The position numbers and the translations under genes are program-made. From assembly GCA_039208375.1 (NCBI GenBank), contig JBCCRC010000056.1, forward strand, positions 1-19,920: a stretch of 19,920 nt of DNA, written 5' to 3'. This DNA is from JANQPC01 sp039208375. GTDB taxonomy: Bacteria; Pseudomonadota; Alphaproteobacteria; Rhodobacterales; Rhodobacteraceae. This document shows positions 8,099 to 14,720 of the stretch, piece by piece (within the stretch, counting starts at the first letter, position 1; every line of letters begins with the position of its first letter). Under the pieces are notes generated by a model that was not told the origin of the DNA, did no database searches, and was given only the letters and a program-made list of their open reading frames with translations.

Positions 8099-8127
8099 TC
8101 TGCAGGGCGCAAGTGGCGCCCTGCAGA
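8099..8127 (-). promoter_or_regulatory. Intercistronic stem-loop between binding protein and permease genes
   Basis: Two perfect 12-base arms (8099-8110 and 8116-8127) flank a 5-base loop; the arms are GC-rich and include CTGCAGGGCGC. In the leftward transcript the stem begins 21 bases after the binding-protein stop and ends 46 bases before the permease start. No U-run follows it in that direction, so it is not a classical terminator. The likely role is to protect the 3' end of the binding-protein message, or partly attenuate read-through, so that the binding protein is made in excess over the permease. Confidence 0.7.
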
Positions 8128-8148
8128 TTATCTTTTGAGGTCGGCCAG

Positions 8149-9114
8149 TTACTCAATCAGGCCGGCTTCGCGGAAATACCGCTCTGCCCCGGCGTGCAAC
8201 GGCGCCGAAAGACTGTCGTTGGCCATCGCAGCGGGATCAAGGTTGGCAAAAGCCGGGTGCAGGCCCTTGAATTGATCGATGTTGTCGAAGACGGCCTTCA
8301 CCACTTCGTACACCACCTCTTCCGGCACGTTGGCCGAGGTCACGAAGGTGGCGCCCACGCCGAAGGTTTGGGTATCGCCGTCATTGCCCCGATACATACC
8401 GCCCGGGATCGTGGCCGTGCGGTAGTAGGGGCGATCTTCGACCAACGCGTCGATCTCTGCGCCAGACACTTCGACGAGCACCGAATCGCAGGCGGTCGTC
8501 GCCTCCTGGATCGAGCCCGACGGGTGTCCGACGGTGTAGATCATCGCATCGATGTTGTTGTCGCACAGAGCCTGGCTTTGCTCGGCGGCCTGAAGCTCGG
8601 CGGCAAGGGCGAAATCGTCCATCGTCCACCCCTTGGCCTCCATCACCACTTCCATGGTGCCGCGCTGGCCGGACCCCGGGTTGCCGATGTTAACGCGCTT
8701 GCCCTTGAGATCATCGAAAGTTGAGATGCCTGCATCGGCGCGCGCCACAACCGTGAAGGGCTCGGGGTGAACCGAGAAGACGGCGCGCAGCTCTTCGAAC
8801 GCGCCCTGCTCTTCAAACCGCGAGGTTCCGCCAAAGGCGTGGAACTGCCAATCCGATTGCGCAACGCCGAACTCAAGTTCACCGCCGCGGATCGCGTTGA
8901 TGTTGAAAACAGAACCGCCAGTTGATTCGACACCGCAGCGGATGCCGTGTTCCGACCGTCCGCGATTGACGAGGCGACAGATTGCACCGCCGGTTGGGTA
9001 GTACACCCCGGTCACGCCGCCGGTGCCGATGGCGATAAAGGTTTGCTGTGCCGAGACGGCGCCGCCTGCGAAAAGCGAAAGCGCCGCAACAGCCCCTGCA
9101 AATTTCATGTTCAT
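8149..9114 (-). CDS. TAXI-family TRAP transporter solute-binding protein
   Basis: A 321-residue protein with a Sec signal peptide (MNMKFAGAVAALSLFAGGAVSA, cleavage near residue 22 before QQ). The mature protein starts with the TAXI hallmark IGTGGVTGVYYPTGGAIC, followed by STGGSVFNI, GVAQSDWQFHA and NIGNPGSGQRGTMEV, all typical of this group. It captures the solute in the periplasm and hands it to the fused permease downstream. TAXI ligands are poorly characterised; glutamate/glutamine-like and other small acids are known or proposed, so none is assigned. The ATG at 9114 has AGGGAG (9122-9127) seven bases upstream. It is first in the SBP-permease-UspA-aminotransferase operon and separated from the preceding phosphatase gene by 92 bases, which probably hold the promoter. 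Confidence 0.95.
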   Translation of the reverse strand: MNMKFAGAVAALSLFAGGAVSAQQTFIAIGTGGVTGVYYPTGGAICRLVNRGRSEHGIRCGVESTGGSVFNINAIRGGELEFGVAQSDWQFHAFGGTSRFEEQGAFEELRAVFSVHPEPFTVVARADAGISTFDDLKGKRVNIGNPGSGQRGTMEVVMEAKGWTMDDFALAAELQAAEQSQALCDNNIDAMIYTVGHPSGSIQEATTACDSVLVEVSGAEIDALVEDRPYYRTATIPGGMYRGNDGDTQTFGVGATFVTSANVPEEVVYEVVKAVFDNIDQFKGLHPAFANLDPAAMANDSLSAPLHAGAERYFREAGLIE

Positions 9115-9133
9115 TATGTTTCTCCCTAGTTTG

Positions 9134-9150
9134 TCGCCATTTACTGGCGA
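9134..9150. promoter_or_regulatory. Short inverted repeat upstream of the TAXI operon
   Basis: TCGCCA and TGGCGA are perfect 6-base arms separated by 5 bases, just upstream of the binding-protein ribosome site. It could be an operator half-site pair or a leader hairpin. A repeat this short can arise by chance in GC-rich DNA, and no regulator gene is adjacent. Confidence 0.3.
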
Positions 9151-9206
9151 TCACCGGAAGAGACTGCGCGCTTTACCGCCGAAGGGTCAAGGCCCCCGCA
9201 GCGAAA

Positions 9207-9974
9207 TCAGGCCGCGTTCAGCCGCCCGATCAGATCCGCATGAAACGGGGCAGAGGCAGCCACAACGCCGTCCGCCCGAGGCTCTTTGGAATTGAAGCTC
9301 AATGCGGCCCCGCGGCGGTTGGACACCGCAACACCTGCTTCGGAGCATATCAGCGCGCCAGCGGCAATATCCCATTCCCAGCTCTGTCGAAGCGCAAGCA
9401 TCCCGCCGAAACGGCCCTCTGCCACAAGGCACATGCGGTAGGCGAGGGAGGGGCGGAAATGCCGTTCAACATCTGGTGCACCGCCAGGCCAATGTTTGGG
9501 GTCCAGCGCGGGGCGGGCCGCGAGAAGACTGTTGGCAGGGCGATTGCCAGCAGACATCGCCGCGCCGTTCTGCGTTGCGCCGCCGCCGGTATGAGCCGCA
9601 TAGAGCTTGTCTCGTGCCGGCATGAATACGACGCCGGCCACCGGCACCCCGCCGCGCACAACAGCGAGGGAATGCGCCCAGCTCCGTTCGCCGGCAATAA
9701 AGGCGCGGGTGCCGTCGATAGGATCGACGATAAACACGGTTTCGGCCCCATGCCGGGTGCCGTCGTCGGTCGTTTCCTCGGACAGCCAGCCATATTCAGG
9801 TCGGGCTGCTGTAAGCATCTCGCGCAGGTAGGTGTCTACGGCGAGGTCAGCCTCCGATACGGGGCCATCCGCCCCCTTTTGCCAAACCTCGTTTTCGGAT
9901 CTCCAGTAGCGCAGCGCGATCTCTCCGGCGGCATGGGCCGCCTCAACCAAGAGCGCGAGATCACGCGCCGGCAA
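9207..9974 (-). CDS. Inositol monophosphatase-family phosphatase (IMPase/CysQ-like)
   Basis: A 255-residue Mg2+-dependent phosphatase of the FIG superfamily. It shows the metal-site glutamates in LSEET (E66/E67), the signature DPIDGT (D84, D87) and EWDIAAG (D202), all in the expected order. Relatives hydrolyse inositol phosphates, histidinol phosphate or 3'-phosphoadenosine phosphates (CysQ); the sequence alone does not choose between these. The TTG at 9974 is preferred because GGAGGG (9983-9988) lies eight bases upstream and the protein then starts MPARDLALLVEAAHAAGEIA, as in homologues. An upstream start at 10007 would add 11 residues (MCPRCLWRVSR) with no clear ribosome site. It overlaps the end of pmbA by 14 bases, so the two form an operon. 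Confidence 0.9.
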   Translation of the reverse strand: MPARDLALLVEAAHAAGEIALRYWRSENEVWQKGADGPVSEADLAVDTYLREMLTAARPEYGWLSEETTDDGTRHGAETVFIVDPIDGTRAFIAGERSWAHSLAVVRGGVPVAGVVFMPARDKLYAAHTGGGATQNGAAMSAGNRPANSLLAARPALDPKHWPGGAPDVERHFRPSLAYRMCLVAEGRFGGMLALRQSWEWDIAAGALICSEAGVAVSNRRGAALSFNSKEPRADGVVAASAPFHADLIGRLNAA

Positions 9975-11307
9975 TCGTGAGACCCTCCACAAGCAGCGAG
10001 GGCACAACGCGGGTCAAATGTGGGCGTGCGTCATTGGCCGGCATAATTGTTTTGAGCATGTCGCGCAGGTTTCCGGCCACGGTGCATTCGTTGACGGGGT
10101 AGGCGATCGCGCCGTTTTCAACCCAGAACCCGGATGCACCGCGAGAATAGTCCCCGTTCGTTGGGTTGATGGCGCTTCCGATCAGGCCAGTGATGATAAG
10201 GCCGGTGCCCATCTCGGCAATCAGTGCATCTCGGCTATGCGGCCCTTCGCTAAGCGCGACACTGTGGTTTGATGGGGTGGGGGCAGAGGCTGCGCTTCGG
10301 GCCGCGTTCGCGGTGCTTTTCATGCCAAGTTTGCGGGCGGTGGCAAGATCAAGCGTCCACCCCGTTAGAACGCCCTCATCCACAATGGCACGTCTTGCCG
10401 TTGGCAAACCCTCGGCATCGAAGGGTTTGGAGCCTGCAGAGCGCAATCGATGCGGATCCTCGATCAGGCTCAGAGTCTTGGGAAGGATGGCCTCTCCAAG
10501 CGCATCCCGGAGCCAAGAAGCGCCGCGTACGATTGTGGCCCCGTTGGCAGCCTGAAGTAGGTGGCTGATCAGTGAACTGGCAATGCGCTCGTCATAAAGC
10601 ACCGGAAATGCCCCGGTCGGGGGTTTCCGTGCGCCGGCGCGCGCGGCCGTGCGTTCACCGGCGAGGCGGCCGATATCTTCCGCAGTGGGCAAATCGGCGG
10701 CAAATACGCGCATCTCACCAGCATAGTCACGCTCCATCGCCGTACCTTGGCCAGTGATTGCAACGCAAGACAGCGAGTTTTCTGTGCGTGCGTAGCCGCC
10801 CGAAAACCCGTTTGTTGCTGCGATATGCATGCTGCGGCGGCCAAAGGCGGCGCCAGTGGATTGCACCTGGCTTATCCCAGGCACAGTCAAAGCGGCCGCT
10901 TCTGCGCTGCGCGCAGCCTCCTCCAGCGCGCCGGGGCGCGGCTCGTCGGCTGGGTCTGCCAGTTCCAATTCGAACGCGTCACCGGATGACGCAAGGGCAT
11001 CGGGTTCAGACAATCCCACGGTGGCATCTTCAGGCGCTTCGCGTGCCATCGCAACCGCCCGTTCCGCCATCGCGGTGATCGCGTCAGGGGTGTTCATTGA
11101 GATTGAGACGCTCGCTTGCTTCTTACCGACGATCACGCGCAGGCCCAACTCCACGCTTTCGGAACGTTCCGCCGTCTCCAGCCCGCCTTCGCGGACGTCG
11201 ATCATTACGGTCTGAGCCTCTGTTGCAATCGCATCAGCGGCGTCAGCGCCTGCTGCTTGTGCCGCACGCAGCATTGCATGCGCGGAATCCTCAAGTGTGG
11301 TGGGCAT
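9961..11307 (-). CDS. pmbA: TldD/PmbA family protein (PmbA/TldE)
   Basis: A 448-residue cytoplasmic protein matching PmbA (TldE) along its length. It has the N-terminal repeat region with AERSESVELGLRVIVGKK, the central GFSGGYARTENSLSC, the FPVLYDERIASSLISHLL segment, and the C-terminal GLIGSAINPTNGDYSRGAS and NECTVAGNLRDML stretches. In E. coli, PmbA/TldE pairs with TldD to form a metalloprotease used in microcin B17 maturation and CcdA turnover. The metal-binding HExxxH motif belongs to TldD and is absent here, so this is the non-catalytic partner type. The ATG has AAAGGA 8 bases upstream. It overlaps the downstream phosphatase gene, a coupling that suggests co-transcription but no obvious shared pathway. 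Confidence 0.93.
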   Translation of the reverse strand: MPTTLEDSAHAMLRAAQAAGADAADAIATEAQTVMIDVREGGLETAERSESVELGLRVIVGKKQASVSISMNTPDAITAMAERAVAMAREAPEDATVGLSEPDALASSGDAFELELADPADEPRPGALEEAARSAEAAALTVPGISQVQSTGAAFGRRSMHIAATNGFSGGYARTENSLSCVAITGQGTAMERDYAGEMRVFAADLPTAEDIGRLAGERTAARAGARKPPTGAFPVLYDERIASSLISHLLQAANGATIVRGASWLRDALGEAILPKTLSLIEDPHRLRSAGSKPFDAEGLPTARRAIVDEGVLTGWTLDLATARKLGMKSTANAARSAASAPTPSNHSVALSEGPHSRDALIAEMGTGLIITGLIGSAINPTNGDYSRGASGFWVENGAIAYPVNECTVAGNLRDMLKTIMPANDARPHLTRVVPSLLVEGLTIAGA

Positions 11308-11378
11308 GGCGGGGTCCTTTCACCCGAGCGCACCTAGTTCGGCAGCCACCTGCCTGCAAGCCCGCCTCACGGTTCAGA

Positions 11379-12890
11379 TCATCGGATACGTTGACCGTTG
11401 GCCAAAACGCTACCGTCTGGGTTCACCTCAATGGTGGATACAAGTGAGTCGGGCCCGGGCCCAGGCTGGGCGAAAATGCCCAGCATCATGCGCGCCCCCA
11501 TCGCTTGATCTTCGGGCACGAGGCCCATCGAGACCAGTGTGTCCAACAGGTTGTCCAGCCCGGTGAGTTCAAACTCCACAGTGCCATCGGGGGCTGGCAT
11601 CTCGGCAAACGCGCTTGCGCCAGAATTGTCGAACGTAAACGCGCCTTCGCCCGCCAGCTTCGCGCCCAGAAGAGAAAGGCTTAGTGCGTTCAGATCGAGT
11701 GCATGGAGTTCACCCGGTAGCCCCATCGTTGCGTCAAACCCTTCAGCGGCTTCGGGATCGGTAATGTCAACAAGCCAGTTCGCGCGCCCAGCGATATCGA
11801 TCAGCAGGTTGGCGGGTTCCCGAGGCAGAAGCGCCTGTGGGTCAAAAAGCGACCAGAGCATCTCGTCGATCTCGAGCCCGGTGAGCTCTGTAAGAAGGGC
11901 GAAATCCTGCGGCTCGTCCGAGGGCGCGAGCGGCATCTGGAATGTGCCACTGCTTTCCTCAAGAGAAATCTCGAGGGATGGAAACGGGATGCTTGTGCCC
12001 GAGAGGTTGAGCACTACCGCATCGTTCGATCCCGAGTAAGAGAACCCGCTTGGATTTATGTCGGCAGACACGCGACCCGAGCCGATCGACCCGTCAACAT
12101 TAAACGTGTCTCGCGTATCGGTGCCAGAGATCGCATACCTTACGGCGCCGTAGCTGATTGCGCTGGTTGAGCGAAAGCCTTGGTCGAGCATCGCCGAAAG
12201 TGGCATCGTGCCCGCCAACGCGCTGCCACCAGTGCTGCGCCCGTCTGAGCGCACGTCTTCCATCGTCATCGAAAGCTCGAACGCGCCACCGCCTTCGGGA
12301 TCGTCCACCTCCATCCGAACCGCGAGCGCTCCAAGCTCGAGGTCGTTCACGAGAGTGCGTCCGCCCGTATCATAGCCGTAGCTGCCCTGAAGAGGCTTGG
12401 CGAGCACCTCAAGAACCATGTCGAACGGCGTGCCGTCGAGAGCGATCTCCGTCAGTTCCAACCCGAGTTCGGGGCTGGACAGCGTGTAGTTCACCGCGCC
12501 CGGCTCACCAGTCGCAACGATTTCTAGGCCTGGGTGCCTCACTTGCATCGTCAGGTCGAGATCTTCACCGGCATCCCCAGCAGTGCGCAACGTCAGCGGG
12601 TAGCTGTCGGGCAGTGTGATGGCAACGGCGCCGCTGCCGGATTCGGTAAAAACGATATCGCCGATTTCGCTTTCAACCGTGCCGTCAACAGTTTCCATTT
12701 CAAGTTTTACGCGGCGCTGAGTCAGCGTGCCGCTCCCGACCTGTGCGCCTGAGGCGTTCAGGGTTTGGCCGAAAGTGCGCGCCTGATCTTGCCAGCTTTC
12801 CCAGACATCTGCGGCGGTGACATCGGCGTGCGCAACCGGGGCGAGGAAACAGAAACACACTGCGGCTGCCAGCCGGGGAAACTTCGCCAT
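11379..12890 (-). CDS. Exported DUF2125-like protein
   Basis: A 503-residue protein with a clear Sec signal peptide (MAKFPRLAAAVCFCFLAPVAHA, cleavage near residue 22). The mature part is acidic and strongly beta-rich, with repeated segments in which a 'function' strand is followed by DxxGxG or GSG turns. No transmembrane helix follows, so a periplasmic or outer-membrane-associated location is likely. It resembles the DUF2125 family common in Rhodobacterales, which has no established biochemical role; a relation to AsmA-like or lipid-transfer beta structures is only a guess. AAAGG precedes the ATG by about 8 bases. It is divergent from the SDR gene and 71 bases upstream of pmbA in the same direction. 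Confidence 0.82.
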   Translation of the reverse strand: MAKFPRLAAAVCFCFLAPVAHADVTAADVWESWQDQARTFGQTLNASGAQVGSGTLTQRRVKLEMETVDGTVESEIGDIVFTESGSGAVAITLPDSYPLTLRTAGDAGEDLDLTMQVRHPGLEIVATGEPGAVNYTLSSPELGLELTEIALDGTPFDMVLEVLAKPLQGSYGYDTGGRTLVNDLELGALAVRMEVDDPEGGGAFELSMTMEDVRSDGRSTGGSALAGTMPLSAMLDQGFRSTSAISYGAVRYAISGTDTRDTFNVDGSIGSGRVSADINPSGFSYSGSNDAVVLNLSGTSIPFPSLEISLEESSGTFQMPLAPSDEPQDFALLTELTGLEIDEMLWSLFDPQALLPREPANLLIDIAGRANWLVDITDPEAAEGFDATMGLPGELHALDLNALSLSLLGAKLAGEGAFTFDNSGASAFAEMPAPDGTVEFELTGLDNLLDTLVSMGLVPEDQAMGARMMLGIFAQPGPGPDSLVSTIEVNPDGSVLANGQRIR

Positions 12891-12962
12891 TGGGGGCCTT
12901 TCGCTGAACTGCTCTCGCCGCTAGCTTCCGACGCGCGGGCCCAAGGGTCAAGCAGGTGGCCT

Positions 12963-12976
12963 GGTCATGCATGACC
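12963..12976. promoter_or_regulatory. Perfect 14-bp palindrome before the SDR gene
   Basis: GGTCATGCATGACC equals its own reverse complement. It lies in the 106-bp divergent region between the DUF2125-like gene and the SDR gene, 20 bases before the chosen SDR start and 72 bases before the DUF2125-like start. Form and place suit an operator for a dimeric regulator of the TetR, GntR or MarR type; no such gene is in the window. It includes the alternative upstream ATG at 12967, one reason to prefer the later start. Confidence 0.5.
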
Positions 12977-12984
12977 CGCAAAAT

Positions 12985-12991
12985 GAAAGGA
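12985..12991 (+). promoter_or_regulatory. Ribosome-binding site deciding the SDR start
   Basis: GAAAGGA ends five bases before the ATG at 12997, whereas the upstream ATG at 12967 has no purine-rich site in front of it. Confidence 0.6.
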
Positions 12992-12996
12992 CGGCG

Positions 12997-13746
12997 ATGA
13001 TGGAAGGCAAATGCGTTTTGATCACAGGGGCCAGCCGCGGCATCGGGGCGGCGACCGCGCAGGCGTTTGCATCCGCTGGCGCGAATGTGGCCCTGATTGC
13101 GCGCAGTGAAGAGGCGATTGCCGACCTGGCCGGGGCGATCGGTGAGCGGGCGCTGGCCATTCCCTGCGATGTCGCGCGGTATTGGGAGGTTGAGGCAGCC
13201 GTATCGGCGGCGCTACAGGCGTTTGGGCGGCTCGACGTGGCCATCTGCAATGCCAGTGTCATTAACCCGATCTCGCATATCGCCACATCCGACCCCGACG
13301 GGTGGGGGACCGCTCTCGATATCAACCTCAAGGGCGTCTATCACACCATCCGCGCCGCGCTTCCGCCCATGATTGAGGCAGGCGGCGGAACAGTCCTTTC
13401 CGTCTCATCGGGTGCGGCCCACGGGCCGGTGGAGGCTTGGAGCCATTATTGCGCTTCCAAGGCTGGCGCGGCGATGCTCGTGCGCTGCATCGACAAGGAA
13501 CTGGGCGAGGCAGGTATCCGTGCGATGGGCCTATCGCCTGGAACAGTGGCCACCGAGATGCAACGCGAGATCAAGGCTTCGGGGATTAATCCCGTCAGCA
13601 AACTGGATTGGACTGACCACATACCGCCTGAATGGCCGGCGCAGGCGCTTGTGTGGATGTGTTCGAAAGAGGCCGACGAATTTCAGGGCGCGGAGATTAG
13701 CCTGCGCGATGAAGATATCCGCCGCCGGATCGGGCTGATCCGGTGA
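12997..13746 (+). CDS. Short-chain dehydrogenase/reductase (SDR), classical type
   Basis: A 249-residue NAD(P)-dependent oxidoreductase. It shows the cofactor motif TGASRGIG (residues 10-17), a CNAS variant of the NNAG stabilising motif, N in DINLKGVYH, and the catalytic triad S138, Y151, K155 (YCASK) with the normal 13- and 4-residue spacing. The nucleotide is not certain; R14 in the glycine motif and AIARSEE after the second strand suggest NADP may be accepted. The C-terminus ends EISLRDEDIRRRIGLIR, a tail unlike FabG. The ATG at 12997 is chosen for its ribosome site; 12967 would add ten residues. Its TGA overlaps the GTG start of the crotonase-like gene, so both probably act on the same CoA-linked or carbonyl intermediate, which is not known. 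Confidence 0.92.
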   Translation: MMEGKCVLITGASRGIGAATAQAFASAGANVALIARSEEAIADLAGAIGERALAIPCDVARYWEVEAAVSAALQAFGRLDVAICNASVINPISHIATSDPDGWGTALDINLKGVYHTIRAALPPMIEAGGGTVLSVSSGAAHGPVEAWSHYCASKAGAAMLVRCIDKELGEAGIRAMGLSPGTVATEMQREIKASGINPVSKLDWTDHIPPEWPAQALVWMCSKEADEFQGAEISLRDEDIRRRIGLIR

Positions 13747-14354
13747 TTTCTGTATCCTGGGCCGGCGGGCTTTGTCGCGTCATGCTCGACCGGCCCGACA
13801 AGGCGAATGCTCTTACAGAAAAGATGCTCGCAGCATTGGCTGACGCTGCGGAAGAGGCGGCCGATCGCGCCCATGTTTTTGTGGTCACAGGCGCGGGCGG
13901 CGTGTTCAGCGCGGGGGCGGATCTAGCAGAAGCGAGGGCGGGCCTTGCCACCAGCCCGGCGTGGGAGCGTGCCTCTGGCGCAATCGCTGGCCTTCCGTGC
14001 CTAACGATTGCTGCGCTGAACGGAACGTGCGCTGGCGGCGCGATGGGGGCGGCTCTGGCCTGCGATTTGCGCGTTGCCGTGCCAAACGCGCAGTTCTTCT
14101 ACCCGGTGATGAAGCTTGGTTTTCTGCCGCAGCCGTCTGATCCCGCCCGATTGGCCGCCTTGGTCGGGCCCGCGCGTGCCAAAGCGATCCTCATGGGCGG
14201 GCGGCGGATTGCGTCGGGCGAGGCATTGGCCTGGGGCCTCGTCGATGCAGTTGTTGACGAAATGGGCCTCGATGCTGCCGTAGAAGATCTTGCAGCCGCG
14301 GCACTTGGCGCCGAGCGCACTCACGTTGCCGCCATCAAAGCGCTGGTGCCCTAG
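13743..14354 (+). CDS. Crotonase-fold protein (enoyl-CoA hydratase/isomerase family) lacking both hydratase glutamates
   Basis: A 203-residue crotonase-superfamily protein. It has the oxyanion-hole segments FSAGADLAE and NGTCAGGAMG, CDLRVAVPNAQF, and a GLVDAVV turn. Aligned without gaps to mammalian enoyl-CoA hydratase, the two catalytic acids (E144 and E164 there) are G102 and V122, and the usual GGTQRL is SDPARL. Ordinary hydration of enoyl-CoA is therefore unlikely. A CoA thioester hydrolase, decarboxylase, isomerase-like or non-catalytic role is possible. It is about 55 residues shorter than normal members at the C-terminus, missing the trimer-forming helices. The start is GTG at 13743 within GTGA, overlapping the SDR stop. 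Its own TAG overlaps the stop of the convergent HNH gene in CTAG. Confidence 0.88.
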   Translation: MISVSWAGGLCRVMLDRPDKANALTEKMLAALADAAEEAADRAHVFVVTGAGGVFSAGADLAEARAGLATSPAWERASGAIAGLPCLTIAALNGTCAGGAMGAALACDLRVAVPNAQFFYPVMKLGFLPQPSDPARLAALVGPARAKAILMGGRRIASGEALAWGLVDAVVDEMGLDAAVEDLAAAALGAERTHVAAIKALVP

Positions 14355-14665
14355 CGCCCCCGCCGCTTTCCGGGCACGCGTGAGCTGAAGCTGGGCGGGC
14401 GCTTGGCCACCCACGCGAAGAATTTCGCCAGACGCGGATGGGCCCGCAGCGCTGCAATGCTGGCATACTCTCTCGCCAGATCGGCCTCGCTCAACGTCGC
14501 ATGGATCTCGCGGTGGCAGATGTGGTGGAGCAGCACTGTCTCACCGCCTTTCCCTCCTTTCAGCTTCGGCACCAGGTGGTGCCGGCTTTGCGGCACGTCT
14601 GGCGGGATCGGGCGCTGGCACAGCGGGCAAAGGGGGTGTGGCGCAGGATCATTCACGTGTATCAC
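14351..14665 (-). CDS. Small HNH endonuclease family protein
   Basis: A 104-residue protein. It has a CPLC zinc-type knuckle (about residues 13-16), then SRHHLVPKLKGGKGGE and HHICHREIHA, the layout of the beta-beta-alpha-metal HNH nuclease fold, followed by a helical segment and a basic tail GKRRGR. The middle N of HNH is not clearly present; the segment reads ETVLLHHICH, as in several HNH subfamilies. It probably nicks or cleaves DNA, but no toxin, phage or restriction partner is adjacent, and its role is unknown. The start is GTG at 14665 (another GTG at 14656); no strong ribosome site is visible. It is divergent from the MscS-type channel gene and convergent with the crotonase-like gene. 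Confidence 0.82.
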   Translation of the reverse strand: MIHVNDPAPHPLCPLCQRPIPPDVPQSRHHLVPKLKGGKGGETVLLHHICHREIHATLSEADLAREYASIAALRAHPRLAKFFAWVAKRPPSFSSRVPGKRRGR

Positions 14666-14720
14666 CGGGGCAATCGCGCCAGAAGAATGGGGCGCGCCAA
14701 CGGGGTGGCAAGGGGGCGGA

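Noticed and set aside
8099..8127. Rho-independent terminator of a rightward transcript, since TTATCTTTT follows the stem on the + strand
   Set aside because: No rightward gene precedes it; the leftward operon is the only one here and no U-run follows in that direction.
7807..8724. 305-codon open frame on the + strand
   Set aside because: It crosses the permease start, the stem-loop and the binding-protein gene on the other strand, and shows no domain.
9048..9980. 310-codon open frame on the + strand
   Set aside because: It is opposite the binding-protein start and the phosphatase gene, whose metal-binding motifs are intact; the + frame has no recognisable domain.
11341..11354. GGCAG-CCAC-CTGCC hairpin between the DUF2125-like gene and pmbA
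   Set aside because: The stem is only 5 bases with no U-run, easily due to chance at this GC content.
14403..14720. 106-residue N-terminal extension of the mechanosensitive channel
   Set aside because: It covers the antisense of the HNH gene, has no signal or membrane segment expected there, and a good ribosome site precedes the ATG at 14721.
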